Assembly: GCA_016794545.1 (NCBI GenBank)
Contig: JAEUJX010000471.1
Location: 1-46,602 of the forward strand
Direction of reading: 5' to 3'
DNA length: 46,602 nucleotides
Source of the DNA: Myxococcales bacterium
GTDB taxonomy: Bacteria > Myxococcota_A > Polyangia > Haliangiales > Haliangiaceae
A program made the translations under genes and the position numbers. Below the pieces are notes generated by a model. That model saw only the letters and a program-made list of their open reading frames with translations, was not told the DNA's origin and did not search any database. Shown here piece by piece: positions 37,836 through 46,602 of this stretch. Each line of letters starts with the position of its first letter. The stretch's first letter is position 1.

Positions 37836-37841
37836 TAGAGT
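37836..37841 (+). promoter_or_regulatory. Candidate -10 box (TAGAGT) before gpmI
   Basis: TAGAGT, identical to the box before the M50 protease, ends 8 nt before the ATG at 37850. No Shine-Dalgarno sequence is visible in the 33-bp gap. Confidence 0.4.
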
Positions 37842-37849
37842 TCGCAGCG

Positions 37850-39486
<1,637 letters not shown>

Positions 39487-39490
<4 letters not shown>

Positions 39491-40065
39491 GCGTCACCAC
39501 CAGCACCAAGGCCCTGATCGGACTCCTCCTCGCCGGCTCGGTCGGCGTCATCATCTTCCTGTTCGTCCACCTGTCGTCCGATCCATCCAAGCCGATCTCG
39601 GTCGGCAGCAAGAGCGCCTCGGCGTGCACGAAGGGTCAGCGCGACTGCCTGCCCGACGTCACGTACACCGACACCATGGGCAAGGCCTACACGGCCGCGG
39701 ATCTCGCCGGCAAGGTGGTCGTCGTGAACTTCTGGGCGACGTGGTGCAAGCCCTGCCAGAAGGAGATCCCGGACTTCTCCAAGGCGTACACGAAGTACAA
39801 GGACAAGGGCCTCGTCATGCTCGGCGTGATGACCGATCAGCCCGACAAGGACCAGCTCCTCAACTTCCAGTCGGACTACGACATGGCCTACCCGGTCATC
39901 CGCGCCAACAGCGACATCCTGGTCTCGTACAACTATCCCGACGCCCTGCCGACGACCTACGTGTTCGACCGCGGCGGCAAGCAGGTGTTCAGCCACGTCG
40001 GACCGCTGCACGTCGAGCGGCTCGAGTCGATCCTGTCACCGCTGCTCGCGCAGACGGTCAACTGA
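39487..40065 (+). CDS. TlpA/ResA-like membrane-anchored thioredoxin
   Basis: 192 aa. One N-terminal helix (about 8-28, KALIGLLLAGSVGVIIFLFV) anchors a periplasmic thioredoxin fold: DLAGKVVVVNFWATWCKPCQKEI with redox Cys87 and Cys90, then GLVMLGVMTDQ and the cis-Pro segment ALPTTYVFD. Two more Cys (ACTKGQRDC) lie just after the membrane segment. ResA/TlpA proteins reduce apocytochrome c or other periplasmic disulfides, which would suit the c-type cytochrome gene at 32910; this link is inferred. Coupled to gpmI by ATGA. Confidence 0.9.
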
Positions 40066-40068
40066 CCG

Positions 40069-42525
40069 TCAGTCCGAGAGCTCGACGGTCAGCGTCACGC
40101 GCTCGTCGCCGGCGACGAGCCGGAGCGGCACGGACCCCACCTGGTCGCCGCGCGTCGCCTCGAGCTCGACCGCGCCGATCGCGACGCCCGTGAGCCGGAA
40201 GTTGCCGTCGGCGTCGGTCTGCGTCTGTGCACCGCCCGCCGACACGCGCGCACCGGGGACGCGCGCGCCGCGCGAGTCACGCACCACGCCGGCGAGCGTC
40301 GCGGCCCTCGCGAGATCGATTCGCAGATCCTCGGGGACGCGGCTCGCACGGACCGCGACCGAGCGCGTGACGGGCGCGAAGTCCTTCGCGGAGACCGCGA
40401 GACTCCACGTGCCCGGCGCGAGGCCGCCGAGCTCGACGATGCCGCGCGCATCGGTGGTTCGCGTGGCCGTCGCGCCGCCGGGACCGCGCGCGTCGACCCG
40501 GATGCCGGCGAGGGGACCGCCGTCGTGCGCGCTGCCGATGCGTACGCGAGCACCACCGCCCTGCTCGAGCCGGATCTCACCGAACCGATCGCTGTCGAGC
40601 GTGGCTCGCCGGCTCGGGAACTCCGCCGACGCGACCTCGAGCGTGTAGCGGCCGGCGGCGACCGGCATCGTGAACTGGCCCACGGCATCGGTGACCACCG
40701 AGCGCTGGGACGCGCCCTCGACGACGCGCACGGTCGCGCGGGCGACCGGGCCCGCGGGCGACCGCACGACGCCGCGCAGCACCGCATCCTCGACGACCAG
40801 CGTGAAGTCGGCGCGGCTCGCCTCGACGCCCGTCAGGTCGATCGTGCGTGTCGCCTCGCCGACCTTCGGTGCGGACACCGTGAGCGTCACCGTCCCCGCG
40901 AGCGCGCGGAGCGTGAACTCGCCCCGTGCGTTCGACGACGTGGTCGCGACCTTGCTCGAGCTCTCGCCGAGGCCGGTGCTCGCGATGATCGTGGCGCCGG
41001 GGAGCGGGCCGTTGCGCGTCGAGACCGTGCCGCGGACGACCGCTCCCGGCTGCAGCATGACGACCACGCCATCGCGGTCCTGGCCGCTCAGCACGGTGAT
41101 GGGCTCGCTCGCACCGGGCGCGAGGTCGGCCGCGAACGCGACGGCGAGGTACGCGCCGGGCTCGAGATCGCCGACGCGGAACCGGCCACTCGCATCGGTG
41201 GTGATCGTCTCGGCGACCGGGATCTCGGCGTGCTCGCGCGACGCGTGCGCGAACGCCTCGCCCGCGAGATCGAGCGTGCGCGGAGTCGCGAGCACCACGG
41301 CGCGCCGGAGCATCACCTCCGGGTCGAGGTACCAGGTCCGTCCGCCTCGGTGGTGCGTGATCGCGAAGTGGAGGTGGGGACCGGACTTCGTCGGATCGAA
41401 GCCGGTCGACCCGACGGTGCCGACCGGCGTCCCTGCGCGGATCTTCTCTCCGACCTCGAGGCCGTCGCGCAGCTGATCGAGGTGCATGTACATCGTGACC
41501 AGGCCGCCGCCGTGATCGATCGCGACGAACCGGCCGGCCTCCGTTCCGAGCGTCGCTCTCGCGACGATCACCTCGCCGTCCCCGGTCGCGTGCACGGTGG
41601 TCCCTTTCGCCGCGACCAGATCGATGCCGCAGTGGCCATCTCCACACTCCGCCGGTCGCGTGCCCGGGCGCACCGCACCGAACCGCGCGCCGTCGTTGGT
41701 CGGAAGCTGGCGGCGCCCCGCGAACGGATACACCCAGCGCATCGCGCCGAACGCCGGCGCTGCGGCGCGCGCACCGCGCGATCCCTGGCGACGCACCACG
41801 ATCGTCGCGGCCGCGACCGGCTCGCCGCGCTGGTCGACGACCGTGCCGCCGAGCGAGGCCGCGCGTTCGAGGCGAACGATCGCGGAGTGCTCGGGCTCGT
41901 CGACGACGATCACGCGCGCTGTCGTCTGCAGGAGGCCCGGGCTCGTCGCGTCGATGCGCCAGCGTCCGTGCGGGATGCCGTCGAACGCGAAGCGGCCGCG
42001 GGCGTCGACGGTCGCGGTGCGGATCGCGTGATCGACATCGAGCGGGACGAGCTGCACGACACCGCTCGCGCGCGCGCCGCCATCGGCGACCAGCTCGCCG
42101 GTCACCGCGCTCGCCGGCTCGAGCGCGAGCTCGACGCGCTCCGCGCTGCTCTCCGCGATCCGCGCCAGCGGCGACGCGAGCTGCTTGCTCGCGGCCCAGA
42201 TCTCGTACGGGCCCGGCCCGACGTCGGGGAACCGGGCGATGCCGTCGACATCGGTCTCGACCACCGCCGGCGCGAGCTCGCTGCCGTCGGCGATCCGGAC
42301 CTCGGCCGCCGCCGCGGGGCGCCCCCCGGCGGGGACGCGGACCTCGAGCGCCGACCGCGGCGCCGCCGCCGTCGCGGGTGCGCGCGGCACGGCGCGGCGC
42401 GCGGGCGGCGCGAGCGCGATCGCGGCGGAGCGCGGGGCCGGCGTGCTCGCGGGTGGGGGGACGTGTGCAGCGCCGCCGCCGACCGCGAACGATGCGATCG
42501 CGATCACGATGGCGCCAGACCGCAT
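40069..42525 (-). CDS. M23 metallopeptidase embedded in carboxypeptidase-regulatory-like repeats
   Basis: 818 aa with a hydrophobic N-terminus (IVIAIASFAVGGGAA) likely to be a signal peptide. Two carboxypeptidase-regulatory-like domains (about 55-130 and 140-205) are followed by the first strands of a third (LGGTVVDQRGEPVAAATIVVRR), then an M23 peptidase domain (about 250-405), then the rest of that third domain (TDASGRFRVGDLEPGAYLAVAF), then four more repeats to the end. The M23 zinc ligands are His298 and Asp302 (HCGID) and the HLH at 384-386 (GPHLHFAI); YMHLDQL is also present. M23 enzymes cut peptidoglycan cross-bridges, so a cell-wall or prey-wall role is likely. Convergent with the thioredoxin gene, 3 nt apart. 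Confidence 0.87.
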   Translation of the reverse strand: MRSGAIVIAIASFAVGGGAAHVPPPASTPAPRSAAIALAPPARRAVPRAPATAAAPRSALEVRVPAGGRPAAAAEVRIADGSELAPAVVETDVDGIARFPDVGPGPYEIWAASKQLASPLARIAESSAERVELALEPASAVTGELVADGGARASGVVQLVPLDVDHAIRTATVDARGRFAFDGIPHGRWRIDATSPGLLQTTARVIVVDEPEHSAIVRLERAASLGGTVVDQRGEPVAAATIVVRRQGSRGARAAAPAFGAMRWVYPFAGRRQLPTNDGARFGAVRPGTRPAECGDGHCGIDLVAAKGTTVHATGDGEVIVARATLGTEAGRFVAIDHGGGLVTMYMHLDQLRDGLEVGEKIRAGTPVGTVGSTGFDPTKSGPHLHFAITHHRGGRTWYLDPEVMLRRAVVLATPRTLDLAGEAFAHASREHAEIPVAETITTDASGRFRVGDLEPGAYLAVAFAADLAPGASEPITVLSGQDRDGVVVMLQPGAVVRGTVSTRNGPLPGATIIASTGLGESSSKVATTSSNARGEFTLRALAGTVTLTVSAPKVGEATRTIDLTGVEASRADFTLVVEDAVLRGVVRSPAGPVARATVRVVEGASQRSVVTDAVGQFTMPVAAGRYTLEVASAEFPSRRATLDSDRFGEIRLEQGGGARVRIGSAHDGGPLAGIRVDARGPGGATATRTTDARGIVELGGLAPGTWSLAVSAKDFAPVTRSVAVRASRVPEDLRIDLARAATLAGVVRDSRGARVPGARVSAGGAQTQTDADGNFRLTGVAIGAVELEATRGDQVGSVPLRLVAGDERVTLTVELSD

Positions 42526-42666
42526 GGCGGTCCGAGGTGCGAAGGCCGTGCCTCGCCACCCCTCGCGATCTCGCGGCCTTCACGCTGGCACGCTCGATCG
42601 GAGTGTCAGCCTGGCACGCCGCCGGCGCCCCCGTTGCCGTGGTGACCAGGACACGCCGCGGCCGCG

Positions 42667-43080
42667 CTAACCGAGCAACGCGTTCCACAGGCGTGCGAAC
42701 AGCGTCGGGTTGCGTGCCGCGTACTGCTCGCGGGCGCGGTCGAGCACGACGGCGTGCTCCGACGCGTCGAACCACACGTGGTCGTCGTGGTAGCAGCGGT
42801 CAGCGTCGATACCGCCGACGAACACGGGCTCCATCGGCGCCGCACACCGCGGGCAGGCCAGCAGCGGCAAGGCCGTCCGGCGGGCGAGCGTCTTCAGCGT
42901 GCGACCCGACGATCGCGGCATGAGATCGGGCGCGATCACGAGCAGCTCGTCGACCAGGTCCCCGACCGCGACGAACATGCCGTTGCAGCGCGAGCACGAC
43001 CACACCTCGCGGCGGCCGCGGCGAGACAGTCCGATCCGGCAGCGCGGGCAATCGAGCGGGCGGTCGCGGTAGGCGCTCAA
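42667..43080 (-). CDS. Double zinc-ribbon (TFIIB-type) protein
   Basis: 137 aa from a TTG at 43080, overlapping the previous stop as TTGA; no ATG or GTG is in frame nearby. Two half-related zf-TFIIB modules are visible: CPRCRIGLSRRGRREVWSCSRCNGMFV at residues about 11-37 with intact Cys pairs, and CPRCAAPMEPVFVGGIDADRC (about 78-98), where the second pair has become C-x3-H (CYHDDHVWFD). A short helical tail follows. Such proteins are common in Myxococcota with unknown role. Last gene of a coupled four-gene operon. The 141 bp downstream up to the M23 start contain nothing recognisable. Confidence 0.72.
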   Translation of the reverse strand: MSAYRDRPLDCPRCRIGLSRRGRREVWSCSRCNGMFVAVGDLVDELLVIAPDLMPRSSGRTLKTLARRTALPLLACPRCAAPMEPVFVGGIDADRCYHDDHVWFDASEHAVVLDRAREQYAARNPTLFARLWNALLG

Positions 43081-43631
43081 AACTCGCCCGCGATGCCGAG
43101 CAACGCGCCGGGACCCGAAGGCGACGGCGTGAGCGTCGGAGCCCACGTGAACGCGTGCTTCGCGTTGTACGCGCGCACGTCGTCCTCGAGCGTCTTGAAG
43201 TCGTACGCGGCGCCCGCGATGAACACGAGGGCGGAGACGCCCATCAGCGTGATGCCGGTGTTCGTGAGCTCCGTGCAGTCCTTCGGCACGGACGAGTCGT
43301 TGCACTGGTGGGTCTGCGTCTGCGTCGCGGCGACGTACGTCGCGAGCCCGCCGGCCGCGACGCGGATGCCCATGCCGACGTTCAGCCAGCTGCCGGCGTA
43401 GAAGTTGCCGAGCGACGGCGTGACGACCGCGCTGCCGACGCCGGCCCACAGCATCGGGAAGTAGATGTCGCCGGCGCGCGGGGGCAGGAGGAACGCACCG
43501 GTGATGAGCAGCGTCGAGGTGCCGGTGCCGATGCCGGAGAGCGCGTACGCCGTGCGGAGCGAGCGCGGCTTCGCGTGGGCGAGCGACGAGGCGAGTGCGA
43601 GGGAGACGAGGGCGGCGGCGAGCTTCTTCAT
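43077..43631 (-). CDS. Small envelope protein with signal peptide and hydrophobic segments
   Basis: 184 aa from the ATG at 43631. Signal peptide MKKLAAALVSLALASSLAHA, then about four hydrophobic stretches (LLITGAFLLPP, YFPMLWAGVGSAVV, GIRVAAGGLATYVAA, LMGVSALVFIAGAAY) with GNFYAGSW between the second and third. Two Cys (HQCNDSSVPKDC) could pair. The chain ends GIAGEF, with the terminal aromatic seen in outer-membrane proteins, so either membrane is possible. No family is recognised. Its start overlaps the stop of the PLP enzyme gene (TGATG), and its stop overlaps the zinc-ribbon start. Confidence 0.68.
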   Translation of the reverse strand: MKKLAAALVSLALASSLAHAKPRSLRTAYALSGIGTGTSTLLITGAFLLPPRAGDIYFPMLWAGVGSAVVTPSLGNFYAGSWLNVGMGIRVAAGGLATYVAATQTQTHQCNDSSVPKDCTELTNTGITLMGVSALVFIAGAAYDFKTLEDDVRAYNAKHAFTWAPTLTPSPSGPGALLGIAGEF

Positions 43632-44656
43632 CACAGCACCTGCGCGATGGTGTCGGGGGAGGCGAACAGGCCGTAGAGGCCGCCCGTGTGGATGAACGCG
43701 ACGGTGGCGCCGAAGCGCTGCGGATCCTGCTTCAGCTCGGTGACGACGCCGTGGAACGCCTTGCCGGTGTAGACCGGGTCGAACACGACGCCGTCGGTGC
43801 GCGCGACGTCGCGGATCGTCGCGAGCTCCTCGGGGCGCGAGCGCGCGTAGCCGAGGCCGACGTGGCCATCGACGATGTCGATGTCGTCGGCGGTGATGTT
43901 CGCGCCGAGGTCCCAGCGCGCGTCCGCGTCGGCGCAGATCTTCGTGATCGCCGCCGTGAAGTACGCGCGGTCGTCGCACACGTTGACGCCGGCGACCCGG
44001 ATGCCGCGCTCGTGGAGCTTCCACAGCTTCGCGGCGAGCACGAGGCCCGCTCCGGTGCCGCCGGAGCCGCACGCGTAGACCACCGTGACGGGCGCGTCGG
44101 GGCGCGCGATCGTGGCGAGATCGTCGACGAGCTCGCGCATCGCGCGCAGGTAGCCCCACGAGCCGAGCGCGTTCGAGCCGCCCTCCGGGACGATGTACGG
44201 GCGGTGACCCTCGGCGCGCAGCCGCTCGGCGTGCTCGGCGAGGAGCGCGTTGCGATCGCGCCACGCCCCGCGCGTGATCCACACGAGCTGCGCACCGACG
44301 AGGCGGTCGAGGAGGATGTTGCCGGTCGGCGCGGGCGGCTTCGCCGGATCGTCGGTGCGGAGGATCAGCACCGACTTCATGCCGAGCTGCGCGGCGGCGA
44401 ACGCGGTCGCGCGCGCGTGGTTCGATTGCTCGCCGCCGCAGGTCAGGACGTGCGTGGCCTCCTGCGCGAGCGCCTCGGCCATCAGGTACTCGAGCTTGCG
44501 GACCTTGTTGCCCATGAGCTCGCTGCCCGTGTGATCGTCGCGCTTGAGCCAGATCCGGGTGCCGAGCGCGTCGCCGTAGCGCAGCCAGTGGCCGCGCGTC
44601 GGCTGGTTCGCGAGCGGCACGCGAGCCGGCTCGCGCGGATGCAGCGGTTCGGTCAT
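43631..44656 (-). CDS. PLP-dependent D-cysteine desulfhydrase / ACC deaminase family enzyme
   Basis: 341 aa from the ATG at 44656, set by its ATGA overlap with the upstream stop. Fold-type II PLP enzyme: LWLKRDD-like segment (RIWLKRDDHTGSELMGNKVRKLEYL) with the Schiff-base Lys in GNKVRK, CGGEQSNHARATA for cofactor and carboxylate binding, VPEGGSNALGSWGY, and GSGGTGAGL for the phosphate. Members split into D-cysteine desulfhydrases (release H2S, pyruvate and ammonia) and 1-aminocyclopropane-1-carboxylate deaminases; the residues that separate them need alignment. D-cysteine desulfhydrase is more usual outside plant-associated bacteria. Cytoplasmic. It is embedded in an operon of otherwise unknown envelope genes. 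Confidence 0.9.
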   Translation of the reverse strand: MTEPLHPREPARVPLANQPTRGHWLRYGDALGTRIWLKRDDHTGSELMGNKVRKLEYLMAEALAQEATHVLTCGGEQSNHARATAFAAAQLGMKSVLILRTDDPAKPPAPTGNILLDRLVGAQLVWITRGAWRDRNALLAEHAERLRAEGHRPYIVPEGGSNALGSWGYLRAMRELVDDLATIARPDAPVTVVYACGSGGTGAGLVLAAKLWKLHERGIRVAGVNVCDDRAYFTAAITKICADADARWDLGANITADDIDIVDGHVGLGYARSRPEELATIRDVARTDGVVFDPVYTGKAFHGVVTELKQDPQRFGATVAFIHTGGLYGLFASPDTIAQVL

Positions 44657-45525
44657 GGCGCCACTGTAGCCCCGGTCGCCTTGCACTTCTCGCGGAACCG
44701 CGCGGCGGCCTCCCTACCGGCGATGGCACGCAGCTGCGTCTGCTTCGCACGGTCGCAGGGCGCCGCCTCGAGCTGCGCCTCGCACTTGGCGCGGTACTCG
44801 GCGACGGTCGCCGTCTGGTCGCGGCTGCCGGTGTCCCAGTACTCCTCGCTCGTCAGGTAGTCGAGCGTGGACTTGTCACACGGTCCGGCATCGAGCTTCG
44901 CCCGCAGCTTCACGATGTTCGCCTTGCGCTCCGCCGTGTGGTCCCGCGGAGGCTGGCGGACGACCAGGTACCAGAACGCGTAGACCACGATGAGGGCGCC
45001 GGCGCCGACGGCGAGCCACTTCATGGTCGACGAGCCGCCGAGCGGCGACAGCGACGCGGCCGCCTTCGCGGCGTCGGCGGCCTCGGCGCGCTCGAGGCCC
45101 TTCCAGTCGACCTCGGGCATCGCCGACTGCAGCGCCTCGATCGCGAGGTTCGCGCGGCGGTGGCCGTCGAGGTTGAACTGCGCGCTCTTGACCTGCTCGT
45201 CGGCGATGCCGAGCGCGGCGGTGGTGAGGGAGGTCGACACCCCGGTCAGCTCGACGCGCGACACGCCGAGGGAGCCCCTGGGCTCGAGCGCGCGGACGGA
45301 GTCGTACCGGGTGGTGTCGACGCCGCGGCCGGCGAGCGTGGCGCGCGCCTCGTCGAGGTGGGTCCAGATCTCGGGATAGATCTGCTGGGCCTCGCCGATC
45401 GAGAGCTCGAGCTGGGCCATCCCGCCGGTCTGCGTGACCGGGGTGTTCATGATGGTGCGGAACCGATCGTTCAGGGTCGCGGCGATCCGGATCGAGCGCA
45501 CGGCGGGGTCGATGGGGCCGGCCAT
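44653..45525 (-). CDS. Single-pass membrane protein of unknown function
   Basis: 290 aa. The N-terminal about 165 residues are mostly helical and charged (VRSIRIAATLNDRFRTIM, ELSIGEAQQIYPEIWTHLDE) with no signal peptide. One transmembrane helix lies at about 168-190 (WLAVGAGALIVVYAFWYLVV). The C-terminal about 100 residues have four Cys and could lie in the periplasm (KLDAGPCDKSTLDYLTSEEYW, AYRAKCEAQLEAAPCDRAKQ). No family is recognised. First gene of the coupled operon 45525 to 42667: its TGA overlaps the ATG of the PLP enzyme. Divergent from the deacetylase gene across 55 bp. Confidence 0.7.
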   Translation of the reverse strand: MAGPIDPAVRSIRIAATLNDRFRTIMNTPVTQTGGMAQLELSIGEAQQIYPEIWTHLDEARATLAGRGVDTTRYDSVRALEPRGSLGVSRVELTGVSTSLTTAALGIADEQVKSAQFNLDGHRRANLAIEALQSAMPEVDWKGLERAEAADAAKAAASLSPLGGSSTMKWLAVGAGALIVVYAFWYLVVRQPPRDHTAERKANIVKLRAKLDAGPCDKSTLDYLTSEEYWDTGSRDQTATVAEYRAKCEAQLEAAPCDRAKQTQLRAIAGREAAARFREKCKATGATVAP

Positions 45526-45580
45526 GGGCCTGTCGTATCAGAAAGAATGACGGCGGCGCGCCGCGTGTTACTCCCGTATC

Positions 45581-46384
45581 GTGTCCCGCCTCCTGTCCCT
45601 CGCCATCCTGGTCCTGGTCGCCGGTTCCGCCGCCGCGAAGGGCTGGCCGACCCCGGCCGCGGGTGAGTCGGCGTCGGGCGACCCGGAGATCCTGTTCACG
45701 TTCGACGACGGCCCGAACCCGACCACCACCCCGAAGGTGCTCGACGAGCTGAAGAAGCACGGGATCCACGCGGTGTTCTTCATGGTCGGGGAGATGGCCG
45801 GCAGCGAGAACAAGAAGGTGCCCGCGATCGTGAAGCGGATCCTCGACGAGGGTCACGTGCTCGCGAGCCACACGATGAAGCACCACGATCTGTGCCGCCT
45901 GAAGTCCGAGGAGGCGGCCGCCGCCGACATCGATGACGGGATCGCGGCGATCGAGGCGGTCGCGAAGGTCAAGCTCGCCTGGTTCCGCGCCCCGTACGGG
46001 GTGCGCTGCGACCGGCTCGAGAAGCTGCTCGCCGCGCGCGGCCTCCAGCACTTCCACTGGGATCTCGATCCGCAGGAGTGGAAGCACAACGACGCGCAGA
46101 AGACGACGAGCTACGTGACCGGCAGCCTCGCGCGCAGCTCGCGCCGCAACGTCCTGCTCGTGCACGACATCAAGAAGGCGACCGTGACCTCGCTGCCGCA
46201 GATCCTCGAGTGGATCGACACCGAGAACAAGAGCCGCAGGGAGGCCGGCAAGCGGCCGATCCGCATCCTCCAGGCCCCGGCCTATGCGGCCGAGCAGCTG
46301 CCGGAGGGCCTGGCGGCGTGGAGCATCGACGCGAAGACGCGCGTCGTCGGGTTCCGCACCGCGCTCGCCAGCGTGCTGCCCTGA
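45581..46384 (+). CDS. Polysaccharide deacetylase (NodB / CE4 family)
   Basis: 267 aa from a GTG. Signal peptide LLSLAILVLVAGSAAA. The NodB core begins with TFDDGPNP (catalytic and metal Asp at 42 and 43), then ASHTMKHHDL (metal His97 and His101), WFRAPYG (motif 3), FHWDLDPQEW (motif 4) and NVLLVHDI (motif 5). All five motifs look intact. CE4 enzymes remove N- or O-acetyl groups from peptidoglycan, chitin or exopolysaccharide; the substrate cannot be read here. Two Cys flank the active site (HDLCRLK and GVRCDRL). It ends 7 bp before the stop of the convergent Cys-rich gene. Confidence 0.92.
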   Translation: MSRLLSLAILVLVAGSAAAKGWPTPAAGESASGDPEILFTFDDGPNPTTTPKVLDELKKHGIHAVFFMVGEMAGSENKKVPAIVKRILDEGHVLASHTMKHHDLCRLKSEEAAAADIDDGIAAIEAVAKVKLAWFRAPYGVRCDRLEKLLAARGLQHFHWDLDPQEWKHNDAQKTTSYVTGSLARSSRRNVLLVHDIKKATVTSLPQILEWIDTENKSRREAGKRPIRILQAPAYAAEQLPEGLAAWSIDAKTRVVGFRTALASVLP

Positions 46385-46391
46385 TCGCGGC

Positions 46392-46602
46392 TTAGTCGCC
46401 CTCGATGATCGCCGCGCGCGAGCCGCGCGCCAGCTCCGGGCTCGGGGTGTCGAGGAAGTCGAAGTAGTCGGGCGGGCCATCGAACGCGAGCTCACCACCG
46501 CAGTGATCGCAGGTGCACAGCGGCGCCTCGTGCAGCTCGTCGATGTCCGCGACGTCGATCGGCTGGAGCTGCGCGAGGTGGCAGCGCGTGCAGCAGTACG
46601 GC
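46392..46602 (-). CDS. C-terminal part of a Cys-rich zinc-binding-type protein (runs off right edge)
   Basis: Only the last about 70 codons are in the window; the stop is TAA at 46394-46392. The frame is chosen because it yields clustered Cys pairs: YCCTRCHL near the window edge and LCTCDHCGGEL about 30 residues later, consistent with one zinc ribbon. It then runs FDGPPDYFDFLDTP and ends AAIIEGD. The N-terminal domain, which would tell its function, is outside the window. Confidence 0.6.
   Translation of the reverse strand, partial: PYCCTRCHLAQLQPIDVADIDELHEAPLCTCDHCGGELAFDGPPDYFDFLDTPSPELARGSRAAIIEGD

Overview
The window is a dense, high-GC bacterial chromosomal segment with about 36 genes on both strands and no gap over 300 bp. 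Gene content points to the phylum Myxococcota, most likely a Kofleriaceae/Haliangium-type organism. The signs are a eukaryotic-like Ser/Thr kinase, a sigma54-type activator with a GAF domain, many lipoproteins, PEGA and carboxypeptidase-regulatory-like domains, a very large SpvB/RHS surface protein, and a cytochrome c/DUF1592-type gene paired with a DUF1552 gene. The lineage is inferred from gene families only. No rRNA, tRNA, CRISPR array, insertion sequence, phage gene or attachment site was seen.

Layout. 1-671: 5' part of an AraC-type regulator on the minus strand, whose interdomain linker is a 21-bp Ser-rich minisatellite running off the left edge; a separate 12-bp tandem repeat lies in front of it. 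886-2353: a lipoprotein convergent with ssb. 2479-5077: three glycosyltransferase-like genes, the last degenerate. 5121-9867: rseP-like site-2 protease, a VWA-FHA protein and uvrC. 10076-12834: small lipoproteins, a Cu/Zn-SOD-like lipoprotein and a TPR-PEGA protein. 12838-15674: a Ser/Thr kinase divergent from a sigma54-type activator across a 29-bp palindromic promoter. 15671-19231: exported and lipoproteins of unknown role and an AlkD-like protein. 19314-22022: ftsK. 22119-28739: the giant SpvB/TcdB/RHS protein. 28753-32772: a zinc-ribbon protein, a lipoprotein, a LolA-like carrier, a DUF2341 lipoprotein and an alpha/beta hydrolase. 32910-37816: a cytochrome c protein with a CBM48-like insertion, a DUF1552 Tat protein, and a lipoprotein fusing a truncated haemoglobin to a cupredoxin. 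37850-40065: gpmI and a TlpA/ResA-like thioredoxin. 40069-42525: an M23 peptidase nested in carboxypeptidase-regulatory-like domains. 42667-45525: a four-gene, translationally coupled minus-strand operon. 45581-46384: a NodB-type deacetylase. 46392 to the right edge: C-terminus of a Cys-rich protein.

How the genes fit together. Housekeeping genes (ssb, rseP, uvrC, ftsK, gpmI) alternate with lineage-specific envelope genes, so this is core chromosome rather than a mobile island. The most interesting points are the domain fusions (haemoglobin-cupredoxin lipoprotein, CBM48 inside a DUF1592-family cytochrome, M23 inside a carboxypeptidase-regulatory fold) and the promoter architecture. Many genes carry a TAnnnT box only 5-8 nt before the start codon, which suggests leaderless transcription. 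Three genes for exported proteins carry GG-N10-GC (sigma54-like) elements, one of them with a 16-bp perfect palindrome about 78 bp upstream. All functional calls rest on motif recognition by eye; no database search was possible.
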